Shown here: one piece after another, positions 1 to 5,715 of the stretch
Numbering within the stretch: position 1 is the first letter of the stretch
Layout: every line of letters starts with the position of its first letter
The notes under the pieces: generated by a model
Database searches by the model: none
Seen by the model: the letters and a program-made list of their open reading frames with translations, nothing else
What the model was told of the DNA's origin: nothing
Position numbers and translations under genes: made by a program
Origin: Chitinophagales bacterium
GTDB taxonomy: Bacteria; Bacteroidota; Bacteroidia; Chitinophagales; UBA10324
NCBI GenBank assembly: GCA_013695715.1
Contig: JACCZZ010000030.1
Location: 1-7,110 of the forward strand
Reading direction: 5' to 3'
Length of the DNA: 7,110 nucleotides

Positions 1-99
1 TGGAAGGATGGATCGGGAAGCATTGTTAAAACTTCATACGAGCAGAATGTATTAATGCGCTGCTTTGATAACATTAAAACAACAACTCAGAGATTATAG
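1..99 (+). CDS. Possible 3' end of an unidentified gene (partial)
   Basis: The first plus frame is open from the window edge to a TAG at 97-99 and encodes 32 residues, beginning WKDGSGSIVKTSYEQ and ending NIKTTTQRL. The stop lies 11 bp from the stop of crcB, which is the spacing expected for two convergent genes. The other plus frames close within about 55 bases. One minus frame is also open to the edge but would need a gene starting at about 64 and reading leftwards. I do not recognise the family, and 32 codons without a stop could be chance in AT-rich DNA. Confidence 0.35.
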   Translation, partial: WKDGSGSIVKTSYEQNVLMRCFDNIKTTTQRL

Positions 100-110
100 A
101 GATATGTAGG

Positions 111-476
111 TTACTTGAAAATCGAAGCACCTATAAACGTAGCCACTATTCCTGATAGCACACTAACACTAATGTAAGTAATTGCATACAAAAATTGTCC
201 ACTGCGCATCAATAAAAGCGTTTCCGCTGAAAAGGCAGAAAACGTAGTAAAACCTCCGCACAGACCTGTTGCCAGAAAAAGCCGCCATTCTGAAGAAAGA
301 CTAAATTTTTCATTCCATCCTATTATCAACCCGATCAATAAACAACCAATGATGTTTACGGCTAAAGTGCCATATGGAAATGCAGAAATAAATCTTGTTT
401 GAATTAATTGACTGGTAAGATAGCGTGATATGCCTCCCAAAAAACTACCAAATCCAACTAAAATTAGCATCCGCAT
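111..476 (-). CDS. crcB: Fluoride-specific ion channel CrcB (Fluc family)
   Basis: This 121-residue inner-membrane protein belongs to the Fluc/CrcB family, whose members work as antiparallel dual-topology dimers that export fluoride down its gradient. The family hallmarks are all visible: GGISRY near residues 14-19, GTLAVNIIGC near 36-45 with the pore-lining Asn, and GLCGGFTTFSAFSAE near 71-85, which contains the TTFS segment that binds the central sodium and lines the pore. Four hydrophobic helices fill the length, which is normal for the family. The start is the ATG at 476, with CAGG about 8 bases upstream; an ATG two codons later is an alternative. It is divergent from the glycosyltransferase operon. 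No fluoride riboswitch is visible upstream. Assignment is very secure; the exact start is slightly uncertain. Confidence 0.96.
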   Translation of the reverse strand: MRMLILVGFGSFLGGISRYLTSQLIQTRFISAFPYGTLAVNIIGCLLIGLIIGWNEKFSLSSEWRLFLATGLCGGFTTFSAFSAETLLLMRSGQFLYAITYISVSVLSGIVATFIGASIFK

Positions 477-535
477 TTATTACCTGCTTTTGTTTTCAAT
501 TAAAATCATATGAGGTTGTCTGTCTTATAGAACCA

Positions 536-543
536 CAAACTTA
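536..543 (-). promoter_or_regulatory. Candidate Bacteroidota -7 element for crcB
   Basis: Read on the minus strand this is TAAGTTTG, an exact match to the Bacteroidota sigma-A -7 consensus TAnnTTTG. It would start transcription around 530 and give crcB a leader of about 50 bases. No clear TTG is present at the expected -33 distance. An 8-base degenerate motif occurs by chance a few times in a window this size, so position is the main support. Confidence 0.3.
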
Positions 544-564
544 TTCTAATAGCCCTACATCTTC

Positions 565-572
565 TATCTTTG
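565..572 (+). promoter_or_regulatory. Candidate Bacteroidota -7 element for the glycosyltransferase operon
   Basis: TATCTTTG matches TAnnTTTG exactly and sits directly before the first glycosyltransferase gene. The -33 position (about 541) shows only a weak TTaT instead of TTG. Transcription would begin near 578-580, essentially at the TTG start codon at 581. The mRNA would then be leaderless if TTG 581 is used, or have a leader of about 30 bases if the GTG at 608 is used. It overlaps the same short gap as the crcB candidate on the other strand. Confidence 0.45.
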
Positions 573-580
573 CCGCTTTC

Positions 581-1279
581 TTGCAAACTCATTCGCCAAT
601 TATCGATGTGATTATTCCCGCCTTCAATGAAGCGAGTGCAATCGGAAACGTCATCCGCGACATAGACAAAAAGCTTGTGAGAGATATTGTAGTTGTTGAT
701 AACAATTCCAGTGATAATACTGCTGCCAGGGCAAAAGAATGTGGGGCCACGGTGCTTCATCAAAAATTGAAGGGCTATGGTGCAGCATGTTTAAAGGGTA
801 TGGAGTTTATTAAAACGAAAACTTTGCAGCCGAATATTGTGGTGTTCATAGATGGCGACTATTCCGATTTCCCTTCAGAAATGCAAAGTCTCGTTCAACC
901 GATAATCACAAATGATATTGATTTTGTAATTGGTTCACGCGCTATCGGAAATCGCCAGCGCGGCGCCATGCTTCCGCAACAGGTTTTCGGAAACTGGCTG
1001 GCTACACGCTTACTCCATCTATTTTATGGAGTGCGATACACTGACCTTGGTCCCTTCCGTGCAATAAAATGGAACAAGCTTTTGCAACTTGAAATGGTTG
1101 ATCAGAATTTCGGCTGGACTGTAGAAATGCAGCTTAAAGCTGCCAAACAAAAATTAAAATTTGTGGAAGTACCAGTGACATACAGAAAGCGCATCGGCGT
1201 CTCTAAGGTTTCAGGCACAATGAAAGGCACCATTATGGCAGGATATAAAATAATTACCACTATATTTAAGTACCTCTGA
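581..1279 (+). CDS. Small GT2 glycosyltransferase, polyprenyl-phosphate hexose synthase-like
   Basis: This is a GT-A fold family 2 glycosyltransferase of the dolichyl-phosphate mannose/glucose synthase-like group, 232 residues from the chosen start. Such enzymes move a hexose from a nucleotide sugar to polyprenyl phosphate or another acceptor on the cytoplasmic face. Visible elements are DVIIPAFNE (residues 9-17), VVVDNNSSDNT (37-47), the GYGAAC acceptor-site segment (65-70), the metal-binding DGD in VVFIDGDYSD (87-96), IGSRAIG (117-123), DLGPFRAI (155-162) and GWTVEMQLKA (178-187). It has no C-terminal membrane helices. An ATG at 425 is in frame, but it would overlap crcB head-to-head by 52 bases and add about 50 unfamily-like residues. 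The only standard start codons after the overlap are TTG 581 and GTG 608, so I chose TTG 581 with modest confidence. Only four bases separate its stop from the next gene, so the two are probably cotranscribed and translationally coupled. Sugar and acceptor are not readable. Confidence 0.85.
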   Translation: MQTHSPIIDVIIPAFNEASAIGNVIRDIDKKLVRDIVVVDNNSSDNTAARAKECGATVLHQKLKGYGAACLKGMEFIKTKTLQPNIVVFIDGDYSDFPSEMQSLVQPIITNDIDFVIGSRAIGNRQRGAMLPQQVFGNWLATRLLHLFYGVRYTDLGPFRAIKWNKLLQLEMVDQNFGWTVEMQLKAAKQKLKFVEVPVTYRKRIGVSKVSGTMKGTIMAGYKIITTIFKYL

Positions 1280-1283
1280 CAGA

Positions 1284-2816
1284 ATGGAAATATTGGCATT
1301 CATTATATTATGTATATATAGCATCTCATTACTGGTAATTTTTAGTTATGGCATGGCTCAGCTCAGCCTGGTAATTAGCTATCTGAAGAGTAAAGCCGCT
1401 GGTAGAATAATAGAATCGGTAGTTAATTCACCACTTAGCAAATATCCTGTGGTCACCATTCAGTTACCTATATACAATGAGATGTATGTAGTGGAGCGCC
1501 TGATGGATGCTGTTTCGCTGATGAATTACCCAAAAGATAAGCTCGAGATACAAATGCTTGATGATTCTGGGGATGAAACAACCGATATCATAGGTAAGAA
1601 AATGTTCCAGTTGCAGGCAAGAGGATTCGATGTAGCTCATATCCGCAGGCCTGACCGCAGAGGATTTAAAGCAGGCGCTCTTAGTTATGGATTGCAATTG
1701 GCCAGGGGTGAATTCATTGCAATTTTCGATGCGGACTTTATGCCCAAAGCAGATTTCCTTTTAAACACACTTCCCCAATTCAGCAGACCCGAAGTTGGTG
1801 TGGTTCAAACACGATGGGAACACCTTAACAAGGATTATTCACTTATTACAAAGTTGCAGGCCTTTGGTTTAGATGCTCATTTTACCGTGGAGCAAACCGG
1901 ACGTAACTCCGCCGGTCATTTCATCAATTTTAATGGTACCGCAGGCATCTGGAGAAAACAATGCATCATAGATTCAGGTGGATGGCAGTCTGACACCCTC
2001 ACTGAAGACCTTGACATCAGCTATCGCGCGCAATTGAAAGGATGGAAATTCATATATCTTGAAAATATCGGAACCCCTGCGGAATTGCCAGTAGCCATGA
2101 ATGCACTAAAAAATCAGCAATTCAGGTGGAACAAAGGCGCAGCGGAATGTGCAAAGAAAAATCTCAGCTCTGTACTACGGAAAAAAGAGCTCTCACCTGC
2201 AACAAAATTGCATGCGATCTTTCACCTGATGAACTCTACGAAATTCATCTTCATCATGCTAACAGCGGTGCTTAGCATACCAATGTTGTATGTAAAAGAT
2301 CATTTCATTCAGTTTCATAATATCTTTTTTTATGCTTCCTTTTTTCTTACCAGCGTATTGATGCTTGGCGCCTTTTACTTCACGTCAATAGCGCAGCAGC
2401 AAAGGAGATTTTCGGGTAACATCATTCAGTTTTTAATGATCTTTCTGCTGTTTCTTGCTGTAAGCATGGGCTTGTCTTTCCACAATGCAGTAGCAGTACT
2501 ACAGGCATATTTTGGTAAAAAAACAGCTTTCAAGCGTACTCCTAAATTTGGATTAGAATCTAAAAAACAGTCCTGGAAAGAAAATCGGTATCTTGAAAAA
2601 AGAATAAATTGGATTACCCTGACGGAGGGTTTTTTTTCTATCTACTTTATTGCAGGAATATTTGTTGCCTTCTCGTTAAAAGACTATGGACTGCTCCCCT
2701 TTCACATCATGCTTGCATTCGGCTTTGGGTTTGTCTGCTATTTTTCCATAGCCCATTCAAAAGGTCTTTTTACAAATCTGCAACCTTTTAAGTGGCTTAA
2801 GCTTGCACGCAGTTGA
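1284..2816 (+). CDS. Membrane GT2 glycosyltransferase, cellulose synthase/CslA-like
   Basis: A 510-residue inner-membrane glycosyltransferase with the full set of processive GT2 motifs: LDDS (92-95), the DAD metal site in FIAIFDADFMP (144-154), TED with the catalytic-base Asp (240-242), and QQFRW (278-282), the QxxRW signature that binds the acceptor end. FKRTPKFGL (416-424) is also typical of cellulose synthase-like and CslA-like enzymes. One membrane helix precedes the catalytic domain (about 3-30) and at least four follow it (about 320-337, 346-368, 378-408, 446-491). Such enzymes polymerise beta-linked sugars at the cytoplasmic face, or add single sugars to lipids. There is no PilZ domain, so no visible cyclic-di-GMP control, and no BcsB-like partner in the window. 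The start ATG lies four bases after the previous stop. A hairpin and T8 tract lie inside the gene near 2616-2637. Function class is firm; substrate and product are unknown. Confidence 0.9.
   Translation: MEILAFIILCIYSISLLVIFSYGMAQLSLVISYLKSKAAGRIIESVVNSPLSKYPVVTIQLPIYNEMYVVERLMDAVSLMNYPKDKLEIQMLDDSGDETTDIIGKKMFQLQARGFDVAHIRRPDRRGFKAGALSYGLQLARGEFIAIFDADFMPKADFLLNTLPQFSRPEVGVVQTRWEHLNKDYSLITKLQAFGLDAHFTVEQTGRNSAGHFINFNGTAGIWRKQCIIDSGGWQSDTLTEDLDISYRAQLKGWKFIYLENIGTPAELPVAMNALKNQQFRWNKGAAECAKKNLSSVLRKKELSPATKLHAIFHLMNSTKFIFIMLTAVLSIPMLYVKDHFIQFHNIFFYASFFLTSVLMLGAFYFTSIAQQQRRFSGNIIQFLMIFLLFLAVSMGLSFHNAVAVLQAYFGKKTAFKRTPKFGLESKKQSWKENRYLEKRINWITLTEGFFSIYFIAGIFVAFSLKDYGLLPFHIMLAFGFGFVCYFSIAHSKGLFTNLQPFKWLKLARS
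2616..2637 (+). terminator. Terminator-like hairpin plus T8 inside the GT2 gene
   Basis: ACCCT (2616-2620), a GACGG loop and AGGGT (2626-2630) can form a five-pair stem that runs directly into eight T (2630-2637). This has the layout of an intrinsic terminator, though the stem is short. It lies in codons for residues 445-452 of the CslA-like enzyme and the reading frame continues intact across it. It could cause partial termination, or transcriptional slippage on the T tract, or be a coding coincidence. Confidence 0.3.
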
Positions 2817-2869
2817 CAATTTTGTATGTGTTCTGCAACATATCTTCTATTTGAGCAAATTTCAGGATC

Positions 2870-4375
2870 ATGCTTTTTTCAGGTGAGCCATCGGTTAAAA
2901 AGCGTAAACTCTTTGTAACTTCCCTTGTAACGCTTCTCTTATTAGGAACATCGCTTGCAGGATACATCTTTATCGGGTATTTTTTATCACGTGAAGATTT
3001 TACTCTTTTTATTTTAGGATATAGCCTTTTGTTTTTATGTTATATCTATTTTTTGAGGTATGGACGTAGCCCACTCATTCTCTATCAACTTTCTTCTGCA
3101 GTCGAACTGAGGCCTGAATTAACAGCAAGTGTATTAAACCAAAAATCCAACTTAAATTTCTTTTTGATTGCTGCGCTTTTATTCAGACTCATCTTTTTAT
3201 TTTCCATTCCATCACTCTCAGACGATTATTTTAGATTTATTTGGGATGGCACCATATGGATAAACGGTGAAAACCCTTTTGCGGTGATTCCTTCAGTGCG
3301 CATTCTTAATGGTGCCGATCATAATTCCTATTTGATGAAGTTGTATGAAGGAATGAATTCACCGAATTATTTCACGGTTTATCCGCCCGTTTGTCAGTTC
3401 ATCTTTGCCTTGGCAGTAAAATTATATCCTGCGAATTTGCTGGGTTCTGTAGTGGTGCTTCGCCTTATGTGTATAGCTGCTGAAGCAGGCACCATTTACC
3501 TGCTTATAAAAATATTATCACATTTAAATCTCTCGAAAAGGAATGTGTTATTATATGCTTTAAATCCTCTCGTCATTATAGAACTAAGTGGGAATATACA
3601 CTTTGAAGCAGTGATGATTTTTTTTATGGTGCTTGCGGTACATCTGTTGATTCAATCTGAAAAAAAATTAAAGTCAGCGACGCAAGAATTGAATTACTCT
3701 AAAAAAATTTTGCAACCGGAATTCATTTATTCAGCCATAGCCTTTGCTTTGGCAATTGCAAGTAAACTTATTCCGCTGATTTTTCTTCCCTTTCTAATCA
3801 GACGGCTGAAGTGGAGACGAAGTATTATCTATTTTTCCATTGTAGCAATTACATTATTCATTCTATTTCTGCCTTTCCTTAATGCCACCTTAATATCGAA
3901 GCTTTCTTCCAGCCTGAATCTCTATTTTCAAAAATTCGAATTCAATGCAAGCATATTTTATCTTATACGTCAAATCGGTTTGGAATGGAAAGGTTATGAT
4001 GTGATTCAAACCGCCGGACCATGGCTTGCATCCATCACATTTCTTTTTATCATGTTTTTATCATGGCTTGAAAAAACTTTGACCTGGAAGCAATTTTTTC
4101 TAACCATGCAATGGGCGATTACGATTTATCTATTGCTTGCCACCACAGTTCATCCGTGGTACCTTACTACGCTGGTGATGCTTTCACCTATTACAGGCTA
4201 CTGGTATCCGGTGGTATGGTCGTTGTTCATTGCACTTACCTATGCCGCATATCAGACCACACCTTATCAGGAACAGCTATGGCTGGTGACTTTGGAATAC
4301 ACTGCTGTTGTAGCAGTACTGTTTTTTGAGATATATACTCGTACAAAGACTCATCAGCATAGATTGACCATTTAA
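2870..4375 (+). CDS. GT-C polyprenyl-phosphate-dependent mannosyltransferase-like membrane protein
   Basis: A 501-residue polytopic inner-membrane protein with roughly a dozen hydrophobic helices, of the GT-C type related to alpha-mannosyltransferases such as MptA/MptB and PIG-M. These take a sugar from polyprenyl phosphate on the periplasmic side. Diagnostic segments are SDDYFRFIWDG (117-127), whose acidic pair in the first large external loop is the expected catalytic site, then NPF (135-137), VYPP (170-173), LNPLVIIE followed by GNIHFEA (231-247), SKLIPLI (298-304) and HPWYL (428-432). A charged cytoplasmic-like loop rich in Lys and Glu lies near 263-283. The 53-base gap from the previous gene and the same strand argue for one operon, so the small GT2 enzyme upstream may supply its donor. 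AGGA sits only two bases before the ATG, too close for a normal ribosome site. Mannose as the sugar is a family-based guess. Confidence 0.8.
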   Translation: MLFSGEPSVKKRKLFVTSLVTLLLLGTSLAGYIFIGYFLSREDFTLFILGYSLLFLCYIYFLRYGRSPLILYQLSSAVELRPELTASVLNQKSNLNFFLIAALLFRLIFLFSIPSLSDDYFRFIWDGTIWINGENPFAVIPSVRILNGADHNSYLMKLYEGMNSPNYFTVYPPVCQFIFALAVKLYPANLLGSVVVLRLMCIAAEAGTIYLLIKILSHLNLSKRNVLLYALNPLVIIELSGNIHFEAVMIFFMVLAVHLLIQSEKKLKSATQELNYSKKILQPEFIYSAIAFALAIASKLIPLIFLPFLIRRLKWRRSIIYFSIVAITLFILFLPFLNATLISKLSSSLNLYFQKFEFNASIFYLIRQIGLEWKGYDVIQTAGPWLASITFLFIMFLSWLEKTLTWKQFFLTMQWAITIYLLLATTVHPWYLTTLVMLSPITGYWYPVVWSLFIALTYAAYQTTPYQEQLWLVTLEYTAVVAVLFFEIYTRTKTHQHRLTI

Positions 4376-4440
4376 ATAGTTATATTGCGCATAGATAATG
4401 GCAAGGACTTGTACAATCCAACTTATTTAGCAAAATAGAT

Positions 4441-4827
4441 ATGAAACAGGAACATAAAAAGAAATACGCAGGTGTATGGCTCGATAACCATAAGGCAATG
4501 ATCATTAGCGATACTTCCGGGAATGATTATACAATAAATGACAAAGTAATTGCTACTGATAATCATAGTGGAGGAAGTGAACATTCCATGAATAATGCCA
4601 GGCAATCTGATATGCTCAAATATTTTAAAACCATTTCCAGCAGGCTATCAAATTATGATGAGATATTGATTTTTGGCCCGGGTAAGTCACAGGAGCAATT
4701 GCAACATCATCTGCAGGAAGACGCACAATTTAAAAGCAAACAGATCTCCATAGAAAGTGCAGAGCAACTTACAGATCCCCAAATGATAGCAAAGGTTCGG
4801 GATTTCTTTAAATCACGTCAGTCTTAG
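4441..4827 (+). CDS. Small protein resembling the bacterial eRF1-domain-3-like family
   Basis: A soluble, hydrophilic 128-residue protein. It opens with a short Lys-rich tail and a strand segment, YAGVWLDNHKAMII (9-22). A polar linker with several His, Ser and Asn residues follows (39-54), then a helix, then DEILIFGPGKSQEQL (73-87) and a final IESAEQLTDPQMIAKVRDFF (104-123). The I-x-F-GPG-x2-K/Q-x2-L pattern followed by a charged helix, beta strand and helix resembles domain 3 of eRF1/Pelota-like proteins, known in bacteria as a set of release-factor-like proteins of unproven role, possibly in ribosome rescue. This comparison is from memory of motifs, not a search. It follows the glycosyltransferase operon after a 65-base gap with no convincing promoter or ribosome site. 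A decayed paralogue of residues 44-62 lies at 5397-5453, which independently supports this frame as truly coding. Confidence 0.75.
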   Translation: MKQEHKKKYAGVWLDNHKAMIISDTSGNDYTINDKVIATDNHSGGSEHSMNNARQSDMLKYFKTISSRLSNYDEILIFGPGKSQEQLQHHLQEDAQFKSKQISIESAEQLTDPQMIAKVRDFFKSRQS

Positions 4828-5120
4828 TTTTCATAGAAGAAGATCATATCTTAACATTGTGTACCGTGTTACACAAGGTTCTGCAATGAAGACTATAGCT
4901 TTAGCTTTGGGTACATAATATAAAACTATTATGCTGTACAAGCATGTGGCAAAAAAGAGGGTTCGAACAGTACAAAACTGATTCGAGAAGCTTGCCTTAA
5001 TAAAAAGATAGGCCAACTGGGTATTGTTGAATTTGTCCTGGCTACTTCCCAAACATGTTCTAGCTATTAATAATCAACAATTACGAGAAAAGCTTCTTAT
5101 ATTTATGAGCTAGCTGTGAT
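4828..5120. other. Gene-poor stretch with no supported gene
   Basis: No reading frame here has a start codon plus recognisable protein content. It holds a hairpin at 4853-4880 and an exact TAnnTTTG match, TAGCTTTG at 4902-4909, with no gene directly behind it. A plus frame without ATG, GTG or TTG is open over 4924-5067 and reads partly like protein (LIREACLNKKIGQLGIVEF), which could be a relic. Together with the gene relics that follow, it suggests decayed former coding sequence, but that is inference. Confidence 0.5.
4853..4880. terminator. Hairpin 25 bp after the 128-aa gene, possible terminator
   Basis: TTGTGTA (4857-4863) pairs perfectly with TACACAA (4870-4876) around a six-base loop. 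After one A/G mismatch the flanking AAC (4853-4855) pairs with GTT (4878-4880). The position just after the stop at 4827 fits a 3' end structure, but no T run follows, so classical intrinsic termination is not shown. It could instead be an RNA-stabilising hairpin or a small operator-like palindrome. Confidence 0.3.
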
Positions 5121-5300
5121 ATGATGACGACAGCGAAACCGAAACATTGTGGACAAAATTGGTTGGAAATGACACCGACCGAAAACGGACGTATTTGCAG
5201 ACAGTGCAGCAAAATTATTGTTGACTTTTCAAGAAAGACCTGGACAGAAATTGAGACAATTGTTATTAATTTAGCTTTAGTTTTTAACTTCAACTTTTAA
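5121..5300 (+). CDS. 59-aa protein with Bacteroidota C-x3-W-MTP-C-x2-C-VDFS motif, probably truncated
   Basis: The frame encodes CGQNWLEM (10-17), TPTENGR (18-24), CRQCSK (26-31) and IIVDFS (32-37). This is a close match to a cysteine module at the N-terminus of many Bacteroidota proteins annotated as TonB energy transducers or carboxypeptidase-like regulatory proteins, which usually read PCxxxWxxMTPxxxGRxCxxCxKxVxDFSxMTDxE. The short N-terminal tail before the first Cys has normal length, so the start (ATG 5121, or the adjacent ATG 5124) looks original. In the family the module usually continues to a fourth Cys (CGRF-like) and then to a large C-terminal domain. Here it ends in a low-complexity INLALVFNFNF and stops, so the gene is probably the 5' relic of a longer one. 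The Cys spacing suggests a metal site, which is inference. TATATTTA, one base off the -7 consensus, lies just upstream. Confidence 0.6.
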   Translation: MMTTAKPKHCGQNWLEMTPTENGRICRQCSKIIVDFSRKTWTEIETIVINLALVFNFNF

Positions 5301-5396
5301 AATAATATTGAGCAGCAGTTCCAGGCGGAACGTTGTAAAATCCCCCACCTGCAGCAATACTCAAAAGCTTGCAGTCATAACAAGTGATTCCCGGGT

Positions 5397-5453
5397 GCAG
5401 GGAGTTAACATTTCATGAATAACGCTAGATAATCTGTTAAGCTTAAATATTAA
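5397..5453 (+). pseudogene. Decayed paralogue fragment of the 128-aa gene at 4441-4827
   Basis: Aligned without gaps to 4570-4626 (codons 44-62 of the 128-aa protein), 44 of 57 bases agree, about 77%. In the matching frame the copy reads AGS*HFMNNAR*SVKLKY* against GGSEHSMNNARQSDMLKYF. Three codons have become stops (GAA, CAA and TTT each to TAA). Five of the 13 differences are silent third-position changes (in GGA, AAT, GCC, AGG and CTC), as expected if the two copies diverged as working genes before this one decayed. Weak frame-keeping similarity may continue to about 5487, where LIVFNML faces TISSRL. Upstream, similarity fades before about 5390. No start codon or full-length frame remains. 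Confidence 0.7.
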
Positions 5454-5522
5454 CTTATTGTCTTTAATATGTTAAACTCTGACTAATTTTACTGCCATTC
5501 ACCCTTTACTTAATTGAGAATT

Positions 5523-5657
5523 ATGCTACTTGATATCTGGTTTCCAGAAATAGTTATTGTTGTGGGAGGTATTGGAGCCTTTCTTTGCTTCGCAATGTTT
5601 TTTTCACATGTTGATGAGGCTTCCCAACATCATGAAGAGGATGAGCACCACCACTGA
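5523..5657 (+). CDS. 44-aa single-pass membrane protein with His/acidic tail
   Basis: The frame runs from ATG 5523 to TGA 5655-5657. A short N-terminus (MLLDIWFPE) leads into one strongly hydrophobic helix of about 19 residues (IVIVVGGIGAFLCFAMFF, 10-27). A tail follows in which 6 of the last 16 residues are His and the rest mainly Asp/Glu (SHVDEASQHHEEDEHHH, 28-44). The arrangement suggests a membrane-anchored metal-binding peptide or a small subunit of a membrane complex. I do not recognise a family. GAGA lies about six bases before the ATG, a modest ribosome site, and TAATTTTA at 5484-5491 is a near match to the -7 consensus. It converges on the AAA+ gene. A sharply bounded helix plus charged tail makes a chance frame unlikely, but it is short. 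Confidence 0.6.
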   Translation: MLLDIWFPEIVIVVGGIGAFLCFAMFFSHVDEASQHHEEDEHHH

Positions 5658-5671
5658 TAAGATCATTTGTT

Positions 5672-5696
5672 AATTGTAAAAGATCTTTTGCTAATT
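5672..5696. terminator. Possible bidirectional terminator between convergent genes
   Basis: The perfect 12-base palindrome AAAAGATCTTTT (5678-5689) is extended on both sides by AATTGT and GC(T)AATT, giving about ten pairs with one T/G wobble and one bulged T. It lies between the stop of the 44-aa gene (5657) and the stop of the AAA+ gene (5716), where a shared terminator would be expected. The stem is AT-rich and weak, and the T run forms part of the stem. Confidence 0.35.
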
Positions 5697-5715
5697 TGAG
5701 AGCTTTAACTATAGA

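Noticed and set aside
425..580. N-terminal extension of the first glycosyltransferase to the ATG at 425
   Set aside because: It overlaps crcB head-to-head by 52 bases, and the extra residues (Cys- and Gln-rich, no GT2 similarity) precede the normal first strand DVIIPAFNE.
477..580. Fluoride riboswitch upstream of crcB
   Set aside because: The conserved GGNGAUGG and pairing CC segments of the crcB motif cannot be found on the minus strand here.
4960..4968. GGTTCGAAC, resembling a tRNA T-loop
   Set aside because: The flanking bases do not form a T-stem, and no D-arm, anticodon arm or acceptor stem can be drawn around it.
4924..5067. 48-codon open plus frame containing LIREACLNKKIGQLGIVEF
   Set aside because: No ATG, GTG or TTG occurs in the frame and I cannot tie it to a family; kept only as a possible relic within the gene-poor stretch.
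5341..5403. Inverted CCTGCA / TGCAGG pair
   Set aside because: Only six pairs separated by over 40 bases, with no extension; not distinguishable from chance.
5290..5412. Minus-strand open frame of 40 codons ending SIAAGGGFYNVPPGTAAQYY..., reminiscent of a double-glycine leader peptide
   Set aside because: It has no ATG start, no cognate peptidase-transporter nearby, and overlaps the plus-strand relic at 5397; too little to call.
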